A DNA stretch of 64,000 bases from Micractinium sp. NFX-FRZ. Its lineage: Eukaryota > Chlorophyta > Trebouxiophyceae > Chlorellales > Chlorellaceae. The notes under the pieces are model-generated. The model had not been told where the DNA came from. It was given only the letters and a program-made list of their open reading frames with translations, and searched no databases. The position numbers and the translations under genes were made by a program. The stretch is from assembly GCA_029339195.1 (NCBI GenBank), contig JAPTJF010000009.1, positions 124,001 through 188,000 of the forward strand, written 5' to 3'. Shown here piece by piece: positions 10,796 to 21,400 of the stretch (position 1 is the first letter of the stretch; each line of letters opens with the position of its first letter).

Positions 10796-12970
10796 TCAAA
10801 CCTTTTGGGCCTCGACCTCGGCAGCAACCTGCAAAGGCGTGTTGAGGAATACCAAGGGTGTGTGAGGTGGTGGTGCTGGTGGTGGTGGGAGCCGAGACGC
10901 ACAGAGTCAAGAAGGGGGTTAAAAGCGGATTGCACCGGCTCCGGTCGGCCCAGTCAAGGGGGACTGCATGCACCCACTGTCTACTGCACTGTGCTCTCCA
11001 AAGTAGTCCATGTGGTTCCCACGGTCATATGCCTCACCTTCTTGACCACCTTTTGGAAGCGGGTGAGGCGGTCATACTCGTGCCGCAGCTGGCGCTGGCT
11101 GCGCGGGCGCCCGGCCGACGAGTAGCCTGCGGGGGGGGGGCGAACAAGGGCTTCTGCATCAGCATGCAATAGTTGACCATCGTTGACCATGCACGACACC
11201 CCCCCCTGCCTGCCTACTGTACGATTGGGCCGCCTCCTCTCCCTTGCATTCAGGCCACCACCCGCGCTGCCTTGGCCCAGCCCGCACTGCACTGCAAGTC
11301 GCCCCGTCAGGCGCTGTTGAGCCGTCCCCCTCGGTCACACACAATCCAAGGGAGCAGGCACACGAAAGCTGTACCCGTACTGAGCCACCCCCCTCTCTCA
11401 TGCACAACCCAGGGGATTTGAACACACGGCAGCTGCACCTGTGCTGATCCACTTCTTGGGCTCCGTCTCGTCGCCCGTGAAGTTGTTGTTGAACACGCGC
11501 TCAATGGTGCTCTGCACACAGGAAAGCCACAGGGCCGGGCGGGGGTTGTGCCTCCTCGTTGAGGAAAGCGCTTGGAAGGAAAGAGCAAGAGAAGAGCACA
11601 CGGCCAAGGGTGCTCTGCACACAAGACCGCCAGGGCCGGGCGGGGGTCGGTGCTTTCTTGTTGAGGAATGCAATCAAGGGGGCAGTGAGGAAGAGCACCC
11701 GCCCAAGGTACAGGAAGACAGGGAAGAGGGCGGTTGCCCTCTTTGCCATCAGGGGTCCCACATTGGGTCAGAGGGTGGGACTGGGCATTATGTGGGGGGC
11801 CAGGACAAGCGGAGGCGGCAGGGCAGCAGCGCTCTGCCCTGCCACGCATGCCCCCCTGCATGCCTGACTCCCTCCCATCATCCTGCAATTAACCTCCTGC
11901 CTGTCCCCCACGCCCGCCTTGCCCTTTCCCCTGGCCCGCCCACCTTCACAACTGAGCCCATGCCGCCCTCCTCCGCCACCACGTTGCCCTTGTCGTCAAA
12001 CCTGCGGGGCAACCAGGAAGCAGAGAAGCAGGCAACAGTAAGAGCTTGTGGCAAATTGGGGTGTGGGTGTGGGTGTGGCGGCTGTAGGGCTGTAGGGAAA
12101 CAAGCTGCCGTCCCCTACCATCAGGTGAGCCTGGGCTCAAGTTGGGTGAGCCTGCTCTCAACATCCCTCACCACAGCGCCGCCGCAACCCTTTGTGGATT
12201 GGTTTGCTTGCTGACTTGCCTCACTTGCGCCCAGGTGGTGCCTGCCAAGTGTTGCCAATGGACTCCCTGTTGACTGGGCCCTTCAACGCAAACTGCACCC
12301 CGCCCTGGCCAACTCGGCCCGCTCACTTGTAGGTGGTGGTGTCGTCGGCCGGCGCCTGGCTCAGCGACCCCTCCATCTCCTTCACCGCGCTATCTACCGC
12401 CGCCGCCAGCGCCTTGATGCGCGCCGTCTCCTCGTGGTGAACAATCTTCCCGCTGAAGCTCTGGGAAGACGCCTCCCAAGGCACGTCTGCAGGCGGATGG
12501 GCAGGGGGAGCGGCGGGGGAGGTCGAGGTGGACCGAGTCGCGCGGTGGGGTGGTCGGGCATTTTGGCCCACGCCGCGTCCTTCGGCACAGCGAGCATGCA
12601 GGGTGGTGATACAACTGGTGGAGCAAGCGCGATGGTAGAGCGCTAGGGTGGGCGCAGCCCAGGGCGGCCACCACATAAGCATCCATGCTTGAATACCATC
12701 CAAAACACGCGCCGCTGACCCCGCCCATCCCGCACACCCACGCCGTGCCCTGGCTCCGGGGGACACCCAGCTGCTCCACTCACTGTCAGGCTTGGGAGAG
12801 AAAATCTGGCTGGCCGCCTCGCTCAAGTATTTGCCAACACCAGAAGCCAGGCTGTGCAGGCGCAGCGAGGGGCGGGCGGCGGCCCGCAGGCCGGCGGCGC
12901 GGCGGGGCGCGGGGGCTGCGCGGCAAGGAGCCGCCGCGGGGCGGGAGGCTATCGCCACAACTGCCTGCAT
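10796..12970 (-). CDS. unknown protein with plastid-type N-terminus, 6 exons
   Basis: The model is complement(join(10796..10828,11038..11126,11439..11511,11944..12001,12327..12486,12784..12970)), 199 residues. I do not recognise the family. The first 40 residues (MQAVVAIASRP onward) are rich in Ala, Arg and Pro and lack acidic residues, as in a chloroplast transit peptide. The mature part contains NVPWEASSQSFSG, HHEETARIKALAAAV, KFDDKGNVVAEEGG, FNNNFTGDETEPKKW and a basic helical C-terminus LRHEYDRLTRFQKVVKK. There is no membrane segment. The consistent phase of five introns and the conserved-looking motifs argue that the gene is real. Introns 3 and 4 contain decayed tandem copies of exon 4 edges. 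The last exon is only eleven codons and is the least certain part. Confidence 0.65.
11337..11400 (-). repeat. copy of exon 4 donor side in intron 4 of the unknown plastid-type gene
   Basis: This block repeats the sequence at about 11400-11460, the exon 4 end plus its donor, with an offset of 64 bases. The paired strings CACACGAAAGCT and CACACGGCAGCT are clearly related. The donor itself is altered in the copy. Confidence 0.7.
11508..11720 (-). repeat. about 103-base tandem duplication covering exon 4 acceptor and intron 3
   Basis: TGCTCTGCACACA at 11508, which is the exon 4 start with its acceptor on the minus strand, recurs at 11611. Both are followed by a shared block containing AGGGCCGGGCGGGGGT and then TTGTTGAGGAA or CGTTGAGGAA. 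A third partial copy starts near 11695. Only the 11508 copy continues into coding sequence. Confidence 0.75.
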
Positions 12971-13814
12971 GGCTGCTGCGGGACAGGACACAAGGGTGTT
13001 CGCGTGACGGGGTTGCGCGGGGTGTCGGAGATTGCTGATCTGGCGGCCTATCTTGTGCAGAAGGTGGGAACCCAAAGTTGCACGCTGGTCTGTATCCATG
13101 CAGCAAAGGGCGATGGTGCCTGGGCTTCTCGCAACGCCGCTGCAGAGGTCAGCAACTCACATGGCCGTCTAGGAGGCTGCTCAGGTATGGGGGAGGTGGC
13201 TGCTCACGTATGATCGGTGGTTTGGATGCGTTGAAACAAGGAGTGGTGCCCTCCTCCCAGCTGCAAATCCTGGCAGACGTGGCGAGGATCCTGTCTGGCC
13301 GCGGCTGCCACATTTCGTTTGCTGCGGATGCTGCAACAACGGTGAAGACATATACCGTCATGCCAGCCGATATGAGAAACCTGCGGTTGCCCTGCGTGCC
13401 AGCTTAGGCGCCCGGGATTCTAATGCGGCACGCATGCAGCTGTTGAATATGTATGCGTCTGCCCCATCAGTGCCTTCTGTCTGCGCCTCGCTCGCATCAT
13501 GCGACGCAGCGACGCATGCCAAATTTACAACGCCACGTAGGCTGCGACAGCCCGACGTGGCAGTGCGATTGGTGCGATCGGGTGCGCATGCGCTGCACAG
13601 TCGCCAGACACGCCCCCTTCCTAACAGGGAATTTAGTTCCCACCTACTGCTACCTTCTGGAACGGGACCGCAGCGCAGCGGACCGGCCAGCTGAAAACAG
13701 GAGCCTCCGGAATTTGTTCCGCTTTTTTTCTAGCGATTTGCGGGTTCAGACAGTCATCAGGAGTGCAGCGGACCGGGCGGAGTTGGCGAGAGCTGTCAAA
13801 TGCACATCGCTGTA

Positions 13815-14500
13815 TATGGGGGGTGGAACCAATCTGCCACCCTTGCTTGGTGGGGTGCCTGTGCATTTATAAGTTGTGCGTGGTTGATTTAAAGGGGTAA
13901 GGCAGGGTTGGATGGGCACAGTTGTGGGGTGTGGGGTGGGGGAACGGTGGGTGTGCGGCAGTGGTGCCGTGACTGCACCGCGCAACTGGACGGCAGTTGC
14001 AACGTGTGCAGCTTGTCGTCTTTTTCTGCTTCTTGGCGGACAGCAGCAAGGAGGAGCACATGCTGTGGGCAGTCACTGGGGCGGCAGCGCCATGCTTGGC
14101 GGTGGGCGGCAGGTGCAGCGGCAGGTAGTGGCAGTACGTCTGCGTGATCACTGCATGCATGAAGATCGCGTTTTTCTAGGGGGACCAGAACACCTTTGAC
14201 GCTGTTTGGGCGCTGTTTGGACGCCGGGGGCTGCTGCTGCGTTGGCACAGCAGGCATGCCTTCTGCGCCTAGACCGCCACCGCTCTCTCTCTCGTTGCGA
14301 TTTAAACAAATTTCCGCCCAGTTGAGAATTTTTCGGAGGGGTACCGGGGCGAAGCGCGCCGCTGTCGCGACACACGAGGCAGCTCCGAAATCCACACAAA
14401 TGCAGCGAAATAAGCGAGCCCACAGACCGTCCCGAGGGCGCCCAGCGGAGCGGATGCAGCGCAGCGGCGGGGGCTGGAGCGACTAAATCGATCCGTCTAA
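13815..14500. repeat. 686-base direct repeat, copy 1
   Basis: It begins with TGGGGGGTGGAACC and ends at the start of copy 2. It differs from copy 2 at only about ten to twenty positions, including one small block change near 14030. It contains no recognised gene and no terminal TG...CA arrangement that would prove a long terminal repeat. Confidence 0.9.
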
Positions 14501-15188
14501 TGTGGGGGGTGGAACCAATCTGCCACCCTTGCTTGGTGGGGTGTCTGTGCATTTATAAGTTGTGCGTGGTTGATTTAAAGGGGTAAGGCAGGGTTGGATG
14601 GGCACAGTTGTGGGGGGTGGGGTGGGGGGAACGGTGGGTGTGCGGCAGTGGTGCCGTGACTGCACCGCGCAACTGGACGGCAGTTGCAACGTGTGCAGCT
14701 TGTCGTCTTTTTCTGTGACGGGGCGGACGGCAGCAAGGAGGAGCACATGCTGTGGGCAGTCACTGGGGCGGCAGCGCCACTCTTGGCGGTGGGCGGCAGG
14801 TGCAGCGGCAGGAAGTGGCAGTAAGTCTGCGTGATCACTGCATGCATGAAGATCGCGTTTTTCTAGGGGGAACAGAACACCTTTGACGCTGTTTGGGCGC
14901 TGTTTGGACGCCGGGGGCTGCTGCTGCGTTGGCACAGCAGGCATGCCTTCTGCGCCTCAGACCGCCACCGCTCTCTCTCTCGTTGTGATTTAAACAAATT
15001 TCCGCCCAGTTGAGAATTTTTCGGAGGGGTACCGGGGCGAAGCGCGCCGCTGTCGCGACACACGAGGCAGCTCCGAAATCCACACAAATGCAGCGAAATA
15101 AGCGAGCCCCCAGACCGTCCCGAGGGCGCCCAGCGGAGCAGATCCAGCGCAGCGGCGGGGGCTGGAGCGACTAAATCGATCCGTCTAA
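14501..15188. repeat. 688-base direct repeat, copy 2
   Basis: This is the head-to-tail second copy of the preceding block. A third copy starts at 15189 (TGTGGGGGGTGGAA) but diverges after about 14 bases, marking the duplication boundary. Confidence 0.9.
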
Positions 15189-15885
15189 TGTGGGGGGTGG
15201 AAAGGGGACCTTATGAGCTGCCATAATGGGGGTGCCTGTGTGGCGCCGCCGCCTGCAGCTAGCTCCACAGGCTCCAGAAATGTTGAGTTGTGCTGCAAGT
15301 ATCAAGTGATGATGCTTGATGATGGTATGAGAAAAACTACTGAACGGGGTTTGGCAGCTGAAGGCAGCTGCCAACAGCGGTAAGTGCGCAAGTGTGGTAT
15401 GGGCGGCGTGGTGGTATCCCTGGGTACGTGGAACAGTGCACAGCGGAGCGAGAAGGTAGACGCATGTGTTGATATGGAGAAGGAAGCTGGCCACGCAAAA
15501 CACAATGGGATGTCCCAGGGGGCAGAGTGTAACCATAGCTTGAAAGAGCGTCATGCAGTGCACCAGGCAGCGTATAGCACCGGGCAGATGCTCAGCAGTA
15601 GCTCAGCAGCAGCACCCCTGGCTGGGGTGCACAGCGGGGCAGAGGTCCGAGCTCGGAAGAAGGATGTGTGCACAGCAGGGCAGAGCTTGGAGAAAGATTC
15701 GCACCTGTGGCACCGGTGCACAGCAGGGGCTTAATGGGAAGAAGAGAAGGTCACACAAAAAGGTTGGAGCGCCTGGCATGTCATCCTGAAGAGACGGAGA
15801 GGCTGGTTTTCAGCATGCAAGTTGGTGAACTGTAGCATGTGTGGGGGCCTCATGGAAACCAGGGGGCACGGAAGCCTGGGCGCGC

Positions 15886-17824
15886 TCATGGAAACACTGC
15901 TGCGTGCCAGAGGCAAACGGGCAGCAGCAGGGCCAGCATACCCGCCGCGTTTTGCAGGCTCAGCACGCGTAGCACACGGCCGGCACCAGCGTACTGCCAA
16001 TCCTCTGGGTGGTGGCGCAGTACAGTGTGCCGGCGCCGCCTCATGCGTTGGGCACAGCGTGCGTGGCGGAGCAGCGGCGGGGGCAGCGCCGCCTGCAGTG
16101 TCTGTTCCAGCGCTGGCAAGCTGCTGCTAGCAAGGCTGCCCGTGCTGCTGCTGTCGCTGTGGCAGCTGTCGCTGAAGTGGCTGCTGCTGGAAGGCTCGGC
16201 AAACCCAAAGCCCCAGGCCTTGGCCTGCTTGCGCCGGCGCAGGTGGTCCAGCTGGCGCTGCTGCGCCCGCCAGGAGCAGTAGCGCATGGAGTGGTGCCGG
16301 CAGAGGACAAGGGTGGGCAGCACTGCAGCCCCCCAGAACTGCAGCGCTGCCAGCACTGCAGGGGCAGGCGGGGATGGGGGGCGCCACAGCGGTGACATGG
16401 GGCGGAGAGCGGTGCGGGACCTCAGTGCGCCAGGGGGGCACTACATGGCTGAGAAACAACAATCCCGCCATCCACCACGCAGAGTCACCCCCCACCTCCT
16501 GCAGGCAAGCTGGTGCTCTGGTCTGCTCAGACGGCACACCGCTCAGACGCCCTTGTGCCCACATCCCAACAGCGCCATCCACACAGTACTGCCTCACATG
16601 CGTGGCAGTGCACGTTGTCTGGTACATGCGACCACACGCCGGCGCCCAGCAGCAGCAGCTGCATGGGTGCAACCAGCGGGCGGAGCAGGCGGTACGCGCC
16701 GCCCGCAAGCGCCGCCACCTCTGGGTGCTGCAGAAACGTGCTGGTACACATGCGGCTGTTGCCCGTGCTCGCTGCCAGCGCTGCCAGAAGGTGCAGCGCT
16801 GCGGCGGGCGCAGGGGGGAGCATGAATGCCAGGGCTGCCTGCAGCGCAAAACAGAGGGCAGCCAAGAGGGGCGGGTGGACAAACACTCTCGGTGCAGCTG
16901 GTGGCAAATTGGGGAGGAAGGCTGGAGGTTGGCAGCTGTAGTGGATTCCACGCTGCCCAATGCCTTGCTCATTGCATGAGCCACTGGAAGAGGCGGGAAG
17001 AGGCGGCAGCGCGGCGCCCCATCCAGAGAATTGCACACACACCGCACGACAGGTGATGTTGCAGAGGAAGCCTGCCCACCAACACATGTACATCCCAGCT
17101 TAGCACAGACTACCACGGCGCAGCATGGCACAGCACAGTGCATCACAGCGCGGCAGCACAGCACTGCACGTCGCGGATCGCAGCATGGCTAGCACAGGGG
17201 CACGGCAGCGCACGGGTGTGGACGCACAGCATGCGCAGCACAGCACACGTGCCGCACCTGCATCACCATGACGGAACATGACGCTACTGCCAGGGCTCTG
17301 AGTAGTTCCAGCAGCATCCAAGCCCTGCCTCCAAGGCTGCTGTCTGGATCCATTGGGCCAACCCATGTGGAAAAGTTGGCCTCGTACAAAAGCGGCTTGG
17401 CAACAAAAAGCTGCAGCTGGAGAGCGGCAGCGATGGGGGTGCGGCACCGGAGGTAGCAGGCGGGGGCGGCCAGCGCCCAGGCCAGCGCACACAGGCTGGC
17501 TGCAGCGCCGCACGCCTCGTATGCACTGATTTGAAATGCTCGGGCACTGTAGTGCGACACAGCTGAGGATGCCCAGGCGCAAGCCAGCAGCAGCAGGCAG
17601 CAGGCGTCCCGCCTTGCAGCCGCCGCCGCCGCTAGGTTTGGCAGCACTACAGCAGCGGTGGAGTAGCTGGGCGGCGGTAGGGCTGTAGGGCTGCCGTAGC
17701 TGCTCCCGCGCTGCATCTCGCTCCCCGTTCTGTCATCATCGTCCGAATGTCCACCACTGCCCACCACTGTGAGCTCGCAAACATTGAGCGGCTTGTGCCT
17801 CCCAGCTGCCTCAGGGGCGCTCAT
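15886..17824 (-). CDS. polytopic membrane protein of unknown function, 3 exons
   Basis: The model is complement(join(15886..16355,16598..16952,17258..17824)), about 463 residues. The family is not recognised. After a hydrophilic N-terminus with a DDDD run come several hydrophobic segments: CCLLLLACAWASSAV, ASLCALAWALAAPACYL, LLELLRALAVASCSVMV, LLAALCFALQAALAFMLPP, LVAPMQLLLLGAGV, LAALQFWGAAVLPTLVL and GMLALLLPVCLWHAAVF. A basic stretch (QRQLDHLRRRKQAK) and a Ser-rich loop separate the last two. Exon 1 and exon 3 are firm. The exon 2 start at 16952 was chosen because it is the acceptor that keeps phase 0; a site 12 bases upstream is also possible. The short spacing to the next minus-strand gene leaves a 636-base promoter region. 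Confidence 0.6.
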
Positions 17825-18460
17825 GGTGAGGCCACCACCCCAAGTGTATAAAGCGGTACGTATGATGATCGGGGGGCACAGGACTCCTTGGCGGACACCG
17901 AGGAAGGGTAAGTACCTCCTTCCCGGAAGGGCCGATGGCGAGCGAGATGCACCTCCGGTGCCCGGATTCCAATGGAACCGTACCTAGGCGAGGCAGCTGC
18001 TGGGCAACGCTGCTTGGTTACCGAAAGGCACGCCAGTGGCACAGCGGCTGCTCCAGCTGCCATGGACAGGCGGTGAGCTCGCTCCCCCTCCCCCTCCCGC
18101 CCGCATGCCGGCCGCCGCTGACATTCCCACCATTGGAGGCCAGTTGCGCCCACTGCCCCTACGTCCCTACTGCCACTATCCGACCCCCAGCTCGCAGGGT
18201 TGCCATGCTGTCAGCATGTTACAGCTTGAGGAGGTGTGGAGGGTGTGGCAAGTCATAGCAGGGAGCCCTTGCTCAGCAACGGATGGAACGTAAAAGCAGG
18301 GCAAGCGGCGCGTGCACTGTGCAGCAAAGAGGCTGCCCGCACATTTCTGCAGCCACTCAGCTATGCAAGCAACATTTGGAAAACGTACATGTTCGGATGA
18401 GGGAGCGCTTGCACTGCAGTGGCTCTATACTCCACCGTGCCCGTCTGCCTGGCGGGCCGC
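17825..18460. other. intergenic between membrane-protein gene and Cys-repeat gene A
   Basis: Both neighbours are on the minus strand. The stretch holds the promoter of the membrane-protein gene and the 3' flank of gene A, with a minus-strand TGTAA at 18219-18223. No further gene is recognised. Confidence 0.5.
18219..18223 (-). terminator. candidate TGTAA poly(A) signal of Cys-repeat gene A
   Basis: TGTAA lies about 240 bases past the modelled stop codon of gene A on its coding strand. Confidence 0.4.
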
Positions 18461-21400
18461 TCAGGCCCGGCCCATCAGTCTGCGGAGCAGCGACGGCCGC
18501 AGCGGCTGGCACCCAGACTGCCCAACCCGGCCGAAGGTGGTCGTGCCAGCGGGGCTGCACAGCAACAGGCACACAGGGGAGGCAGGAGGCTTGAGTGGGT
18601 CACGGGCAGTGGCAACCTCTCTACAATGGGGGAATGCAGAGGCTGTTTCCTCTTCCCAGGGGTGTAGCTATGATGGCTGGGCTAGAGTAGGGGGCGGCCA
18701 AGGGCAGAGCGGCGCACACCGAGCGCTGGCACAACCATGGCGCGACCTCGGCCTCGCTCGGAATGTTTGGGAGTCAAGAGCAGTAATGGCGTGCAGTTAG
18801 TCATGCAGTACAAGCTGGTGTGCTAGAAGAAGAAGAGCCAAACCAGCACAGCTCAACTGCACGCCCACACCACCTCTGTTGTAGGCTCACCAATTCTTGC
18901 ATGTCGTCTGCCCGACTTGGTCGGTGAACGTGTTGGCGCGGCTGCAGGGCGGGACGGACGGGCAGTTCGGCTCACATCAATCTGTTTCTGAAATCGAACT
19001 GCCAAGGCACAGCAGGGCGGGTGCCGGGGCGTGGCAAGTGCCGATGCAGAAGCGGGCACATGCGCCAGGCGTACTGGGAGGGAGCGGCAGCGCTGGGCAG
19101 GCGACGAGCGGCGCAGCTGTGCAAATGTGCACACGAGAGCTGCCCAGCCAGGAATCCCTGACCACCCAGCTTTTAGGCACGCACGCGTGGCAGGCCCCGC
19201 CCTGCGTAAGCGTAGTGCATGAGGAGTGGCTTTCCCCCCCAGCACTGCCCAGTACTGCTTATGCAACGCACAGCAGGCACAGCGGGGCGCCCGGTCTCAC
19301 CAGGGTTGGCACAGCCGGTTGCCGGTCTTGTTGGAGAAGTAGCCCTTGCCGCAGGGCTTGGGGGTGCTGCAGGGCAGCGTGGAGGGCACCACAGTACAGC
19401 AGGCAAGGAGGGATGCATTGTCAGGGGCAGACGCGGGCAGGACGGTATGGAGAGAGCAGACGCGGGCAGGGCAGTTTGTCGGGAGCAGGCACGGGCAGCA
19501 TGGGCAGGAAGCACGTGGGGGTGAGCGAGTTACTCACTGTTTCAAGTGTCGGTGCTCTGGTGCACTGAATGTCTGCCGGCTGACCTCCTGCCTGCTTCAT
19601 GTTACCTCTTGCCCGCTGCCCCCTGCCTGCTACACCCGCTGATGCATCCCGCCTGCACCCACTCACCTATCCTGCCGGCAGTCCGCTCTCTCTCATCCCA
19701 ACAACGTGCACAGCAACGCACCACGCCTCCTGGGCAGCGCCCTTCCCCTTCCTCCAGCCCCTGCCCCTCGCACACGCCCTCCCCACCCCACAGCAGCAAG
19801 GCCTGCTGTGCCGGCTCACGTGGTGGCAATGCCGGAGCACTGGTTGCCCTTGGGGCACAGCGCGCACGTCGTGGCGCCAGTGGTGGACGCAAACGTCCCC
19901 GCCTTGCTGCAGGGGCAGCCGAGGGGGAGCGGCGGTGCAGCGGTGGCGGTTCAGCAGCGGGATGCGCACGCACGGCAAGCCTGTTTTGCTGCAGGCTGGG
20001 CACCCAGCCAGGGCTAGCGGTGAGGTACAGGTGACAGCAGCACATGGCGTGGGCAGGAATCTCAGGCACGCCGCTGGCATCAGGTGGCAGCGAACTACAG
20101 CGCTGTCTGCCTGCGGCTCGCCACGCTGCAGGCCTCAGCACAGCACGTAAGGCATACCTGTCCAAGGAAACAGGAGCACAGCACAGGGTGTTGCCAGCTG
20201 CGCTAACTCACCAGGGGCTGCACACGGAGCTGGCGGTGTTCGAGGTGTAGCCACGCAGGCAGGGCAGGCACCTGGCTGACTTGGACTTAGAGTAGGTGCC
20301 AGCGGTGCAGGTCTGCGGGGGCAAGCGGGTGGGTGGGCAGGTTCGGGAGGCTTGTTGGCAGGGCTGGATGCTGGTAGGCGGGCTCGCGCTGTGCGCTGTG
20401 CCTGCACTGCACCCAATAGTGGCCCATGCCGCGCATGCTGGCACACCCCAGGCATGACAGGCCCTGGCCGGCAGGGAGGCTGGCTGTGTGGCAGCGGGCA
20501 CCTCCTGTTTGCACCAGCACAGCACAGCACAGCACAGCATGGCACGCCAGAGAAGCACGCTGCCTCTCACCGCACGCACGCGACAGGGCATGCACCATAA
20601 CGAGTGAGCTGCCTGGAACCGCATCTGTCGGCGCTGAGTCCAACACAACACGCACCCTGGTGACGCAGGGTCACGCCGGCCGCGCCCCGATACACACCAC
20701 ACTGCCCGCTTGCCTTGCACGACCTGGCTCCCTCGGCGCTGTACTCCCCAGCACCGCACGGCTCGCACTCCGTCAGCGCTCGGTTGTTCCCAAACGTGCC
20801 GGCGGGGCTGCAGGCGGGGGGAGGCGGGGCAGCGCAGCGTCCGCACTCAGAGCCGCGACAGCGGAGGCGTGCGTGGGGTGGGCCGAGAGCGCGGCTCTTG
20901 CCTGGGTGCCTGCAAGGCCACATGCCCCTTTCTCCCGCGAAAGCTGCGGTCTACGGAATCTACACCGGTTGTAAGCAAGTGAGCCACAAGGCAGGGCTGC
21001 CGTGGGCGTGCCTCTGTGGCGGGAGGAGGCCTGGGAGCTTCGCAGCCAGCGGGCGGTGCAGCAGGAACGCATCATCATTGCATCATCCGTGCATGCGCGT
21101 GCTTCTGCGGCTGCCGGCCAGGGACCCACCAGAGCTTAAAGTTGGACGCGCCCGTCGTGTCCACATACCCGCCCCTGGGAGCAGCAACGCAGGGCGTCTC
21201 TGCAGCAGGCATGGGCGAGGGAAGGGGTGACGGCCGCACACGCCAGTTAGCTCGGAAGGCTGCGCGGCAGAGCTTCCCGGTCATGCCAAGTCACCACGCA
21301 CCAGCAAGCTGCACCGCCTGCACAGGGCGGCGGCGGGCTGGGGCAGGCTCGCTGCTGGAGCGAGGGGCGTTCGGGGCGGCCAGGGGACGGGGCGGCAGGC

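Larger units (their letters stand above)
12971..15885. other. 2.9-kb gene-poor region with a tandem duplication
   Basis: No gene with family resemblance was found. The segment 13815-15188 is a two-copy tandem repeat described separately. Open frames around 13209-13407 (+) and inside the repeat lack support. The 15400-15730 part has short imperfect repeats built on GCACAGCAGGG and GTGCACAGC. Confidence 0.5.

Noticed and set aside
13209..13407. Small plus-strand frame with protein-like composition (LQILADVARILSG)
   Set aside because: There is no splice partner, no recognised family, and the opposite strand is equally open. It is left unannotated.
18887..18941. Gene A ending at TGG TGA after CKN
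   Set aside because: The same TG|GTGAG context marks functional donors throughout the gene. A further in-phase exon (18461-18554) reads CPAGTTTFGRVGQSGC, so the gene was extended. An alternative end here remains possible.
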